A stretch of DNA of 64,000 nucleotides, from NCBI RefSeq assembly GCF_001949145.1, contig NW_019091404.1, positions 2,410,262 to 2,474,261 of the forward strand, written 5' to 3'. The translations under genes and the position numbers were made by a program. A model generated the notes under the pieces. That model was not told where the DNA came from. It ran no database searches and worked only from the letters and a program-made list of their open reading frames with translations. Below are positions 1-12,900 of this stretch, piece after piece; within the stretch, counting starts at the first letter, position 1, and each line of letters starts with the position of its first letter. The DNA is from Acanthaster planci (Eukaryota; Echinodermata; Asteroidea; Valvatida; Acanthasteridae).

Positions 1-3000
1 CTCTCTCTTCCACCTTATTCATTAATCAATGCATATTTTGTGAACTGTTGGCAATCATTGTCATTGAAACCTTAGTAGTAATATTTTCTTCCAACTATCA
101 ATACTTGTACACTTTCTTGTTCCTTTTAAATAACTCATAACATACTGAGACATTGTGTATGCGTAGTTTAGACACAGCATTGTAGTACACATAGTTTAGT
201 CTTCCTTTGTGTTGTGCCGTTCTGGCTTCCAGAAAACTAATCAAATTTCAAGGAATATATTCACCAAAAGTCTAAGAATATTCCCCTCCAAGTAGACATT
301 CACACTGATCAATGATGTAGTGATCTTTCTACTCTTTGGATGGAAAGATAAACCACAAGTACTTAAATCCCCGAAAGAAACATTTTCATCAATCAAAATT
401 TGAGAATTGAAAACTAAAGTTAGACTATTGTTGACCAAAACAGAGCCTATCATTTTGTACCGTAGTTAATGTATCTCTATGCAATGTTTGGTGAATTTGT
501 TCTCCATTCGATTTCTGGCAGTGTGACTGTTGTAAACCAACTTTCCCAGGGTGTTTTTGTACGTGTATGTGTCATTACTTGACATTGTTTACACCATTAT
601 GTAACACACTACTAATGAATATTTTTGAAAATTTGCAAAAAAAAGAGGAAAATAGTTCAAAATAAAAAAAAATCTTGGGCCCAAATACCACTTTCATTTT
701 TCATATACTGATTAGAAATACCAGTTGAATCAAGTGGAATGCCAGCACCAGCTGTTTAAGGTAGAATATTTTTGGATTTGCTATCACAACTTCCTTTGAT
801 TTCCTTTGATCCTGTAGTGTGTCATTTCTATTGAAATGTGGATGCTAATCTGACTCATTGGTGATATTTATGATCCAGGTTAGAGACCACCACGGAAAAG
901 ATGATGATCTCATGAATGCTTCCTGAACCTTGTGCAAAAATGCAGGCACTTTCAAAAACAATTTGGATTTATACTCAAGGGTTTGGGCATTCTGCTTTGA
1001 TTATTATCAAATGTGTAAACTTTCTTTTTAAGAAAAAGTTTTATCCAACCAGGGTATGTTAAACAAACGCAACCGGATTTGATAGTAGGGGAAGAACTCA
1101 GTTCCTTTGCAGCATTTTTGGACTGTTTAGGTTAGATCCCAAAAGGCAGTTTGATATGGTTTGGAACCATGTGGGTTTTTTGTTGGTGAGAAAGTGTGTT
1201 TAGCCAGTGAAAGAACCATTGTAATGGAATGTGTTACTGCCTCGATCATTTTCACTTTGTGAGTTTTTGGTCAAAAAATGGCCTCGGACTGAAGTGCACA
1301 TAACTACAGATTGCTGAACGTCAACCTTTGCTGTGAGGGTTCAGACACAAAAACTAGCACCCTGTTGTGGTCTGTGATAGGTCAGTATTTCTACACTCTA
1401 GTTTAATGTTGTGGAGGTTTTGTCTAGACTACATCCAATCGCCCTCCCTGACTATTAGATTGCCCTTCCCCTAGTACCCTTCATTTTGGCATATCTTCCA
1501 GAAATACTTTGCATTGGTGACGATATTGTATACCCGTGTGGAAGTTGCCCAGTACGTGATGTGGAATGCGAAGTTAATTGCTGTGAAATGAAGTTAACAC
1601 TGTGCTTTCATTGGAATATTTCTGTAGAGCGTAACATAATGAATAGATGAAGTTTCTTACATATTTGTAAAGTTTTGAATTTTAGAATTGTTTACATGAA
1701 AATACACCATATAGCATAAAGTTTCAAATACATAGTGTTGACAATTTTCATTGTATAACTTCCCGTAGACATACTGGATATTGCTTTTGCTATGATGTGT
1801 AATTTATTGTAGGTATGGTCAACAAATTTGTGAATTATTTTATAAAGGAAACAAAAGTTGTAAAGTTATGATAGCAGCTTCCGACAGATTCTAGTTGTAC
1901 CGTACTCTGTGAATTTGTAAAATATGTAATTTTTTCCCCAGTTTCTCCACAAATTGCATGAGTGATAAGAATTAACAGTGTACAAGAGAGATTTCTCTGA
2001 AAATTATCATAATCATCACCAGTTGGACTGTTAAGTATGTATTCGGTGTTTTTGTTTACTATAATCCATTATAACTGTGGCGTGTGTGATTTTAATATAG
2101 AGGATTTTGTTGTGAACTTCCTCATATATACCTGTAGTTAATATGTAAATGCACATTGTTGCCCATAGTGATTGGCCAGAGCTTTGATGACATCACGAAC
2201 TAAGGTTGTGACAATTGGTGGAATGTATGATGATGTCATTAGTGTCAGAAACCAAATCCTGCTATTGGCTAGCAAGGCATGGGGTTAACAAAACAGGGTT
2301 GTGATTGGTTGAAGTGTAAAGGATGTCACAGTCACTTTCTCAGAATTTTCAATCAGATTTTTACCTTATTTACAGGAAAACAAAGAAAAGAAAAATACAC
2401 TGATGTTAATCTGCTGTTGCGCTTAATAAGTTGAGCACAAAGTCAGCATTTAGTTTTTTCTGCACCAGTTGCAGCTTTTTTTTTGAGACCTCCAATTTTG
2501 CTGCCTGTTAGGAAAAGGCCTGGCAGGTGTGACGTCTGTTTATTGCAGTGCTAGCAAGTATTTATCCTTAATAATCACAGAGGAATTTGTTAAAAAAAAG
2601 TGTGCAAAAATGATTTACAAGGTGTGCATTCCAGTAGTACGTTATCTGTAGCCGAGTTGTAGTTTACGTCTGTGTATGCAGTGTTGAATGTGTTTTTAAT
2701 GTGATTTTTCTGCTTGAAATTTATTTGAAAAGTGAGTGGCAATCATGAAAGGGACATTTTAAAATAAATGTTTCCCTTTTCTTTTCTGTTTTAGTAGTGC
2801 TTGAAAAAATATGAGTCAATTGTATGAGTTTTTTTTTGTTGGAAGTGCAAATTACTTTATCCAATTCTTTTCTACGTGTCATAGGAGTAGTGATGTCAGT
2901 ACTTTCGATATTCCTCATGTATGAGACCAGTTTGATGAGACTTGATTTTGATTGAATGTATGTACATGTATATGATTTAGTTAGGCAGAAGTAGCAGATA

Positions 3001-4226
3001 CTTCATGTGCTGTGCATACAGCACCATGCCAGCCTTGTTCTGTCAAAGCATAGGGCTTACTTTCTGTTGAAGCCATTAGCATTAAGAGACCCAAGCTAAA
3101 GTGTTGCCTGGCTGGCGGAGCACTGATTTCACATTTCTGAAGTGAATTAACGCTGGATTGTTCTGGTTTATATCTGTGAATGAAAAATTCAAATTGAAAA
3201 AATTAGACTCTGACAAGATTATGTTTTTCTCTGAAGGGACAATTTTATTTAATAGCTGCACAAGACTGTAAAATACATATAAAATTATTGGTATGCACAT
3301 GGAACACTTCTAGCAACAGGTGTATTTGTTTTTAATAAACTAAAAGTACAGAATACTAACATTGCTATTTCCTTTTCAGAGTGAACCATAATTGATATTT
3401 CTCTTTAAATCTCTCCTATATTTAATTGAATGTCTTCCCAGTCGATTTTTTTTAAGTTGAATAAACCATAGAAACCAAGAAATGTTCAGTGTGTTAATAA
3501 CTGTGTCATCTATCCCTGGGTGAGCCCTATCCAAGTGTGTTGATTATACCTCAAGTCTCTTGGAAAAGGACTGCGTATTTTGCTGCCAGTGCTTGCTTTG
3601 AAATTTGTGCCCCTTTGCTCTGCATTTCCAACTCGTTACTTGCAGCTATCAAAACTGCTGAAATTCACAGAGTAATTTTTATCGACTAATCAATGGCTTC
3701 ATTGGCCCCTCCCCTTTCAGAACACCCTTTTTGACATTTGCAAACACCAATATAATCCAAGATCAAAGTTTCACACAGCAAATTATTTACATTATTTAAC
3801 TTCAATAAATAGTAAGCAATTAGCATTAGTTATTTACAGGTTTTCAATTATACATAAAGGTTATCAATGAAGTATTTCAAAACGCTATACACTGTAAAAT
3901 ACTTGCACACCATGCACTATAGCAAAACTTCAAAAATGGGAGAATTAACTATGATACAGTTTTCTGGTCTAAAAAAGAATATGGACGGAATTTGCTGGTT
4001 TGCCCTGCAAGGAATTGAATTCTTCAAGTCTACCGGCTGCAAATGAGTTTCAGTGGCAACTTTGTCATCAAGATTGATCACTTTCAGCCATGACTAATTA
4101 CAAAGCAAATGAAGATAACTTCCATTTCGGTTCTGCAATTTCTGTGAGTTGAAAACAACTGAGAATAATATTTATAACCTTTCTGTACATTTGGTTGTTT
4201 GGGGGAAATTGGAGTTCCTGGGTTCA
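1..4226. other. No recognisable gene; AT-rich, probably 3'-UTR or intergenic
   Basis: I see no exon with homology, convincing splice sites or a long reading frame in either strand here. The sequence is T-rich on the plus strand, and AATAAA signals occur on the plus strand at 3334-3339 and near 3463. It could therefore be the long 3'-UTR of a plus-strand gene whose coding part lies left of the window, running towards the 3' end of TMEM107. The part just below 4227 should be TMEM107 3'-UTR, since that gene runs leftwards; a minus-strand AATAAA lies at 3244-3249. These assignments are inference only. Confidence 0.4.
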
Positions 4227-5864
4227 TCAGCTTGACTTGTTGAAGAAGATCTTGGAAATGATCACACCAGTATCTATCACAGCAGGAAAGGCACTGAAGA
4301 GATACAAATAGACACATAAAAAAACATTCCACACCATTTCCTGTTACAATACCGTATTTGACTCTGTGGTTTTTTTGTATCTACAGATCAATGCAAACCT
4401 GGCACAGAACTGAACGGAATGGAGAAAATGACATGACCACCGACAGACGGATAGCCTTGAGCAGAAGCACCCCCTCTTCAGTTGAAAAGAGCCTTGCTGG
4501 TCAGAAGTGTAAGTTTGGTTGGTAGCAATGCTTACGCAACGCCTGCATTTCATATTCCTTTGTGAACCAGCGAAGTGAGGTTCTCACCAAAAGAGCCTCC
4601 GTTGCTAAGAAATTCGTGCCCTCTCTTGGTCCAGTTCAAGGCCCATAAACAACTGAGACAGACGACTTTAAACAAGACAGTGAATGTAGTCACACAGCAG
4701 TTTGACCATTCAGTAACTCACCTGCAGCATCCAAACATGTACCAGTAAGTGTTACAGGGCCACACTTCAAAGAGAAAGTAGGACAAAAATACGGCTCCCA
4801 CGGAATGAGCAGTGATGGCTAGAGTGGTCCAAGTTAAGAACACACAGAAAAGCGTAGATTGTTGCTACCAGCAAGCATTAAGCCAATCAAAGAAGAGAAG
4901 CACAAGTATAATTTTTAATTTGAGGGTAAGGTGGTGCTTTGAAATACGCAAAAATTACTTTGGGTTGATGCAAAAAAGGAAAAATCTTTCATTTTTATCT
5001 ACTGAGTTGCCACTGACATTTCAACACTTCTTTGTACAATCATGAGATTGGCAAAACGATGTTACAGGGACTTCAAACAGTGAAAGTACTAGAGAACCAA
5101 ACTTTAAATGTGACCACGTTTGGATAAAAAGCTCGAAATCTGACCATGTACCAGCCTTCAACCAATCCAAGCTCAATGAATAATCTTTAAAAGGATACAG
5201 AAGAGCGACTCCATGTTGACAAATATGGTGACCCCTGACATGAAGCCAGCCAGCTCCATGACGATGAAGATGAGTGACAGAATTAATCCCGCTAGAAACC
5301 TGTAAAAAAATAAAGGCAAAGTACACTTTCATGTCACAAACGATGGAAACTGACCCTCATGACAACGAATTAACACAACCAGCTGCAAATTCAACCCTGA
5401 CTCCCTCAGCACTCTTTCCAAATCCTCCAAAGTTTCCCACTTTGAAAGAAACCGGTGAAATGTTATTTGCAAATTGATCTCTAGGGAGAATCAAGCCAAC
5501 ATTAAAGTCACAGTGGCTAAGCTCCGTATTCCTCAACCCTGCCAAATTCTCCACACCTCCAGGCAGATTCAGAAGGCAAAACTCACCCCCTATCAGCACT
5601 GTCATATTGCTCTTGAGAATAAGATGCTGGCAAACATGCTTTCAAGTTGGCATCCTGTTTGAACAAATAATATGAAATGAACTGAACCCTGAAATTGATA
5701 CCTTTCTTCAATCAAAAGACAACAAACTTCTACCTTCACATCACAAAAGAGGACCTTGAACAAAATAACCAACTTACCCGGGACCACAGAATGGTTATGC
5801 TAACTACCATGTGGGCAATGATACACAGGAATCTGGCTGGAATAAGGTGTGTGAGACCTGCCAT
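4227..5864 (-). CDS. TMEM107: TMEM107, ciliary transition-zone membrane protein
   Basis: Five coding exons read leftwards: 5778-5864, 5587-5654, 5199-5299, 4722-4818 and 4227-4293. All phases join to give 139 residues, against 140 in human. The protein starts MAGLTHLIPARF and has four hydrophobic segments at about 8-27, 53-75, 83-104 and 113-136. Blocks matching human TMEM107 include KACLP, YD near residue 46, ELAGFMSGV, AHS, FEVWPC and TYWYMF followed by SAFPAV. From family knowledge, TMEM107 sits in the ciliary transition zone with the MKS module, and its loss causes ciliopathies. The start is the only ATG giving the family-conserved N-terminus. The third intron has U12-type signals. COPB2 starts 1.06 kb away in the opposite direction. 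The C-terminus is short and polar, ending NKSS. Confidence 0.95.
4819..5198 (-). other. TMEM107: U12-type (minor spliceosome) intron 3 of TMEM107
   Basis: The intron starts GTATCCTTTT at its 5' end (5198 down to 5189), which fits the U12-class donor consensus RTATCCTTT. TTCTTAAC lies at 4840-4833, close to the U12 branch consensus TTCCTTAAC. The branch adenosine is about 15 nt before the CTCTAG acceptor that ends at 4819. No strong polypyrimidine tract precedes the acceptor, as expected for this class. Removing this intron restores exactly the spacing of the human protein (28 residues from the Phe before the junction to the conserved Trp). None of the other introns assembled in this window has such a donor. 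Confidence 0.82.
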
Positions 5865-6922
5865 CTTGTAACTTCATCCACTTGAACTTCTCTATTCACA
5901 AACACGGTAAAAACAAAAGTAGGTCTTAGGAAAGACCTTTCTTTTGCTGAGGTACATGTACAAATGCACTTTATGTCAACCATGTCAACCAAGGGTTAGC
6001 AGACTATGGGCAAGGACCATGGCAAAACCAAATAACAGCTGAAGGGATTTTCACATACTTTATGTTAATGAGGTTTAATCATTTTAAAGCAAATTCCAAC
6101 ATGTCACAAATGTAGGCCCCATGTCACCAGTGTGTGGTCACAAATATTACAAGCCAGGCCAAAGATACATGAAAGACTTTATACAGTTTCATTCTATCTT
6201 TACATTGTCTCCCTGTGCTAATGATTCAGAATTTAAGTGCTATTTTTAGCAATACTTTTTAAAACAAAAAACAAGTAGGGCCTAGGGGCCTATTATTGAT
6301 AAATGTTGCCAGGCCCATATACCCTGAAATATGTCTGCATTCTCGACGTCTATGACAGTAAATAATATTATTACTGAAATAGTTTGGTCCCCAGCAGTTA
6401 ACACTCGGCTCACATTTCACCACTGCTTAAAACCATTTATTTGGCTATAGGCACCTATTGTGAACCATACAAGAACTGGTGTGTTCTCAAGACGTATGTC
6501 AACAATTCTCATTTTTATTCAAATTAAAATTCTTACAATATTCGATGACTTCTGCGCTTTCTCCTGTTCTCCAAATGGAATGCAACTCGAAAATGGTGGA
6601 TGAATGTTTTGGACCAGAAGAATTAACTCGTAGGGAGGGGGAAATATTTGAAATCCCCCCCCCGTCCTTCCTTTTAAAAAAGTAGTTCTACTAGGACTTC
6701 AAATAAAATGATAGATTAAATGAAATAATGCAGTTTTCAAATTTGTTTTATAATATGATTTCCTGAATATCTCCATACTGATTTATTTCCAGGCCTATAG
6801 TTAACTACGGCACCTTTAATAAAATGGAGCGCTCCTTTTCTGAAATCAAGAAAAATACGCGAGATTTGCATCCCTTTACGAGACTTGACACGTCAGTTCA
6901 ACCAACACACCGGTAGGACACG
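5865..6922. promoter_or_regulatory. Head-to-head promoter interval of TMEM107 and COPB2
   Basis: This is the 1,058-bp interval between the two start codons, which point away from each other, so both promoters and 5'-UTRs must lie here unless there are upstream non-coding exons. No TATA box is evident near either start. TGACACGTCA at 6886-6895, 28 bases before the COPB2 ATG, contains TGACGTGT on the minus strand. That resembles the CREB3/XBP1/ATF6-type element found at many secretory-pathway genes. CCATGGCAA at 6017-6025, about 155 bases upstream of the TMEM107 ATG, resembles only half of an RFX X-box. Both sites are suggestions from pattern alone. Confidence 0.5.
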
Positions 6923-9900
6923 ATGGTAAGAAATTGAGCTCGATTAAATGTCATTTTGCGATTCTTGACATCCCCAAACTTTTAAAGAGTTTGTTCTGTC
7001 TAAATGGTTTGTATAATTTCAAGTTATCGACTGTAAGTTGATCATCGATTGTGATTTTGAAGTTACCGTGAATCGACCTGGAAGATACCGAGGCTATTCA
7101 GACGTGGCAGAGTACTTTGATGCTTTTAAAAAGCGTGTATTTCCGACACTATATGTTGAGCGGTTGAACATGTTGAATGGGAGATTAAATGTGAAATTAT
7201 TCCACTTTTATTGCAGAGTTTGTACTGTATAAACAATTAATGATTATTGTACCTAGAGTTTTTGGTTCATGAGTTGTTGAGCAACTTTAAACTGTAAAGT
7301 TTTAGCCCTAACTAACGTTAAAGCATTTGTAAGTTTTGGGACCCCCCTGTTCTTTGTCATTTGTACAAGAGGTCCGTCTGCAAAAGAGTACAACCTCGGG
7401 TAAAGTTCTTTTAATGATTCTGACCGTATTTTTGTGAATTTTGATCAATAAATTAAAATATGTGTCTTTCTTACCTTTTTTCCCAACTCTGACACACCAC
7501 CATTTTTTACTCCAAAATTTCCTTCATAAATCCAAACACTGCCCTCCTTCCATAAAATTAATCGTGCAATTATTGAGCATGAAGACAGTGTAATCTAGTA
7601 AGGTGACTTTTAAAAGTTAAAAAGTAAGTTTCTGTTCTATTATAGGAACAGGGTCCCGAACTATAGATAGGCCTAACTATAAAGCAAGGCCAGTGAATTT
7701 CTGCAAGTATTTATTGATTTTTTCAGTGTAAACATATTTCTCTTCTTTTCTTTCAGCCTCTCAGACTAGATATAAAGGTAAGACAGTGTTCGACTATTTG
7801 TTAATCAGTTATCACTCCGTGCATGTTTGTTCAAAGTAAATTTGTAAGTCGGCATAAGAAAGATAATCTCTTTAGAATGCCTTTTCCACATGTCCCACAT
7901 CATTGTTGCCACCATTTCGCTGTATAGAGAGGCTAAGTATTATTGCAGTTATTGGTAAAACTTTCACTCTGAAGACAATATGAACTCGACTGAACTTTTC
8001 CACCTACAGCGCAGACTGTCGGCACGGTCTGACCGTGTCAAGTGTGTCGATCTACACCCAACAGAGCCGTGGATGCTGGCTAGCTTATACAATGGGAATG
8101 TCCATGTATGGAATCATGAATCCCAGGTTGGTAATAGGGTCCTAGATCACATAAATATTGAAGGTAATGAACATTGACTTCAACAAGATCAGTTGTGCAC
8201 GACTTAACATAATTTACCTCTGATGCCAAATTGAACATGTTTCTTTTAACAGACACTTGTCAAGTCCTTTGAAGTTTGTGACTTGCCTGTCCGGGCTGCA
8301 AAGTTTGTTCCCCGGAAAAATTGGGTTGTGGCTGGTTCGGTAAGTCAAGTGTTAATCAGCTGTGTTATTTCTTGTAGTGGTGGATTACATTTTGAGATTT
8401 TGGAAATCGTCAGTCTTGGAAGTGGTAGCAATATACTTGAAACACACTCACAAAACTTGTTGGAATTGTTGATTTGAAATGACATATACAGTTGGTAGCC
8501 CACTTGAGTAAATACCAAGATTAATCTATAAGCACATTTCCTGAAAATAGAGAAGGTTCTTTGAAGGATTGCCAATTGCTGTTCAGTAGGAGTCATTCAT
8601 ACTAATGTTTTTGCCATCTTTGGTTTTTTGACTGCAGGATGACATGCAGATCCGGGTCTTCAACTACAACACCTTAGAGCGAGTTCACGCATTTGAGGCA
8701 CACTCGGATTACATCCGATCTATTTGTGTTCACCCAACCCAGCCCTACATACTTACAAGCAGCGGTGAGTCTAATGGACTCATGGTACAGCAAAACAGAA
8801 GTCGTATTTGACATCTGTTTATGTGCCCATCAACGGATTTAAGATGTGTTCAACCAGCTACGGGTTAGATGAAATTTCTGGAATGATGAAGCAAGAAATA
8901 GTGATTGGTTTTAAAGCTTAACAAACCAATCAGCCATTTGGCCTTGTGAAATAAATGCAATTTGAATTGAAATTCCCCTAAGCTAAAGCTACCAGATCCT
9001 GAAGAGTAACATGATCCCTTAAGTAAGTCTTACATAAGAAGTTGTATCTTTGCATTATCATGGCTTTATTTTATCTGGCTCTGGCCAATTTTATCTGGCT
9101 AATAAAGAATCTCAGAATATATGCAAATGTTGGCCAACAATGAAGGCAATATTTTGATTCAACTCTGCTGTTGGGAAGGATTTATTCTCAGTGAGCTGTT
9201 TCTGAGAGACATGCCTGCCTCCTGCGTAACAACAGAAGTGTGACTAGAATGTCTGACTTTGTTATGCAGATGACATGTTGATCAAGCTCTGGGATTGGGA
9301 CAAGAAATGGAACTGTGCCCAGGTCTTTGATGGCCACACCCACTACGTCATGCAGATTGTCATCAACCCCAAGGATAACAACACCTTTGCCAGTGCCTCC
9401 CTGGACAGAACAGTCAAGGTAAGGGTTGGTCCCAAGATGATGCAGTTGCTGTATTTTGTCATCAAAGTATTACAGAAGATTCAGAGTTAGTCATCAAAAG
9501 TCTACAGATGTGATATCCCTACACCACAACTGCCTACTCACTTGCAAAAGATTCCTTTAATGTTGGAATCTGGAGGGAAGTTAGAGTTTGTTAAATTTTA
9601 TTCAGCATTGTTGCCAAATTTTTATATTTTTTTACCCTGGTCAGCAGACATTGCGTGGAAATCCCAGAATTCTATCCTGTTGGGTAGCGTAGGTAAAGCA
9701 TTGCAGAACTAGTCCAATCTAAAGTTGACCTAGGTCATGACCCAAGACTGTACCATTTGTTACACCAGGTGTGGCAGCTTGGGTCCAGCACTCCCAACTT
9801 CACCCTGGAAGGCCATGAGAAGGGTGTGAACTGTGTGGATTACTACTGCGGGGGAGATAAACCATACTTGGTGTCAGGGGCTGACGACAGGTTGGTCAAG

Positions 9901-12900
9901 ATATGGGATTATCAGGTAAGCCTTCTCCTGGCCTCCCCCCCCCCTTCCAAAGCAAAAGACCATCTGCGACTAGATCTTACAAAATGAGTTTAAGTCCATT
10001 TGGGCAGTAATTGTGTTTCAGTATTTCTCAGAGCATACTGAGTTTTGGTTTTGGTGTATAGATATGACTCAGTTTGACTTCCAGGTAACAAAAAAGGCGT
10101 TTAAATGGATACAAACTGTTTAGAGTTCTGAGTGATTTGTGTGGTTTAAAATTACTTTAAAGGCTTTAAACTCAAAAGTGGCACCGGTGACTTGTAAATA
10201 AGTTTTCCAGGTTTGAATATATTTCTCCTTATTCAGTCCATCTGTCATTTGTCCCTTCCTAGATACCCTGCCAAATGCTCAAGAAAGATCAGTCCCCACT
10301 GTTGACTTCATTTATCATTTTGCCGTATCCGTTTTCAGAACAAGACTTGTGTCCAGACATTGGAGGGTCATGCTCAGAACATCTCCTGTGTCAGCTACCA
10401 CCCAGAGCTGCCAATCATTATGACCGGATCGGAAGATGGTGAGACTTTTGAATTTCATGCTTCGATGAGCAAGGGTTTAGCGTTTCTTCCCTTAAGCTAA
10501 TTTCCATGATGACCACATATGCCATTCAAGCTCTTAAAACTGCTGCACAGGTTTGGCAGGGTTGCTTCTCAGAATATTTCCCAGATGTCAGGATTATTTA
10601 CCTACAAGTTTCTTCATCTGGGAATTTTAATCGTACACGTTTTGCTTGTTGAAGTGGTCCACGTTATCAGAAAGTATTGCTACTTGTTTTTTGGCAGGCA
10701 CCGTGCGTATCTGGCATGCCAACACTTACCGTCTAGAGACAACACTGAATTATGGAATGGAAAGAGTATGGACCATTGCCAACATGAAGGGAAGTAACAA
10801 CATAGCACTTGGCTACGACGAAGGAAGCATCATCATTAAGGTGCGCGGAAAGAGAATGAAATTTTCCAAGTGACGTCGGCCTGCTTTCTCTTTCTCAAAA
10901 GTTTATAGGAAATACAGTCATGGGTTTTGTTTAATGAATCAGGGGGCTTTTGGGAAGCCTTTGCAATGCAAGAGACTTTCAGATGCACAAAAGTAAAAAA
11001 AATCTTCAATTACTGCAGCTCAGTCACCTTAATGTTAAGATTTGGTGAGGTGAACCCCATTTCAGTTCAAATCATAGAAGTGGAAGATTGGGGGAAAGTT
11101 GTCTTGTACTAAAAATTGAATTTATCTAAGCATCAAGAATGATCAGACTTATTTATTTTTCGGAAATGTCGACTGTGACCTTTTGTTTTTCCTAAAGTTC
11201 TTTTGTTCTGTGATGGAAGTACTTGTGTTTGTTCTTTGTCTTAGCTCGGTCGGGAGGAGCCAGCTATGTCCATGGATTCCAGTGGCAAGATCTTGTGGGC
11301 CAAGCACGCAGAGATACAGCAGGCTAACCTCAAGACCATGGGAGGTAAAGAGCATCTTACAGAGTGTCTTACCTCACACTTTTCCCGCAGTTTCCCTCAA
11401 CATGAATGATTCTGATAATTTCATGTGGTGCTCCTTTTTTGTTTTAAAGCACATTGCACTTGAAGAGTAGGGAAGGTACAATCACCCACTTTGTTGGATG
11501 TAAACAGAATTCTTTCAAAGAAAGTGCTCTTTCTGAATTTGTGAGTGTGCATAACTTTTCTTTGATCTCGTGCTGTAGATTTGGAGATCAAGGATGGAGA
11601 ACGTTTGCCTCTGGCCATCAAAGATATGGGCAGCTGCGATGTCTACCCACAAACAGTCAGCCACAATCCCAACGGCAGGTAGGTAAAGAACTTCTGACAG
11701 AGCAATGCCCAAAGCTGGTTTTAGTGACTTGGTGTGTGCGATTCATGTCTCCAGTTGATGAATTGTTGATGTTCCTTTATCTAGGTTTGTGGTTGTTTGT
11801 GGCGATGGAGAGTACATCATTTACACAGCGATGGCCCTCCGTAACAAGAGCTTTGGCTCTGCACTGGAGTTTGTCTGGTCACATGACTCATCTGAGTAAG
11901 TTTGACTTTTCTTTGAGGAAGAAAAATAATTTCATTTGAGCAATCCCTGTCTAGCAGGATTCAGCAAAGTAGCATCGATATGACCAATATGTCAGATTTA
12001 GGTGGAAAGGAAATCTTCATGATCCACAGCGTCAGCAAAACTTTGGTAAAGCCTCTGTATTTTAAAGTCAGTGAACATTTTTATTGAGGTAGAGGCTGTG
12101 TGCTTAGAACTGGAAGTACTCCATATGAAATGATTTATGGATCAGAATTTCTTAACATATCCACTTGAAAATGGTGCTGATTCTTTTATCTCTGAAGATA
12201 TGCGACTCGAGAAAGCAACACTCTTGTTAAGATCTACAAGAACTTCAAAGAAAAGAAATCTTTCAAGCCAGATTTTGGCGCTGAAGGTAGGCTTTCACAC
12301 TTCCAGAATATCCACAAAGACCTATTTTGCTGAAGGAAGTTTGCGAATTGCAAATTCATAAATGTGATTACATAATGCTATTCAAATGCAAATTTGCTTT
12401 AATATGCAAATCTACACTAACTTATGCAGGAATTTATGGAGGCTACTTGTTAGGTGTCCGTTCAAGTAGTGGTCTTGCATTCTATGACTGGGACTCCACT
12501 GAGCTCATCCGAAGAATTGAAATCATTCCAAGACAGGTAAACCCCCCTAATTTCTCAAGAAGTTTGCAAACCAGTTGCAACCATTGTATTTAGACTTGGG
12601 CATAAAAAAGGACATAGTGGTAATGGCAAGTGTGCCTGGTTAAGATTTGGGACTGGGCCATTTTCGCACCTGTTCTGTCGGCGCCCCTAGGCAGAACCCC
12701 TAGAATCAGACATAATTGTTCCTGTAGGTTTGTGACTTGTTCTGCTTACAGTCTTAATGACATTTGGTTGGATCATTCCATTATCAGGTGTACTGGTCAG
12801 AGAATGGCGATCTCCTCTGCATAGCAACGGACGAGTCGTACTTCATTCTCAAGTACAGCTCAGAAGCCGTGGCCAAGGCACAGGAAACAAACGAAGGGGT

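Noticed and set aside
4084..4332. An 82-codon minus-strand frame over the last TMEM107 exon
   Set aside because: It is in the wrong frame. The TMEM107 exon reads AFPAVIDTGV in another frame with matching splice phase.
6017..6025. RFX X-box upstream of TMEM107
   Set aside because: Only one half of the motif is matched (CCATGGCAA). The other half is poor, so I mention it but do not claim it.
8881..9005. Box C/D snoRNA in a COPB2 intron
   Set aside because: A C-box-like ATGATGA and a downstream CTGA are present, but they are about 115 bases apart with no terminal stem.
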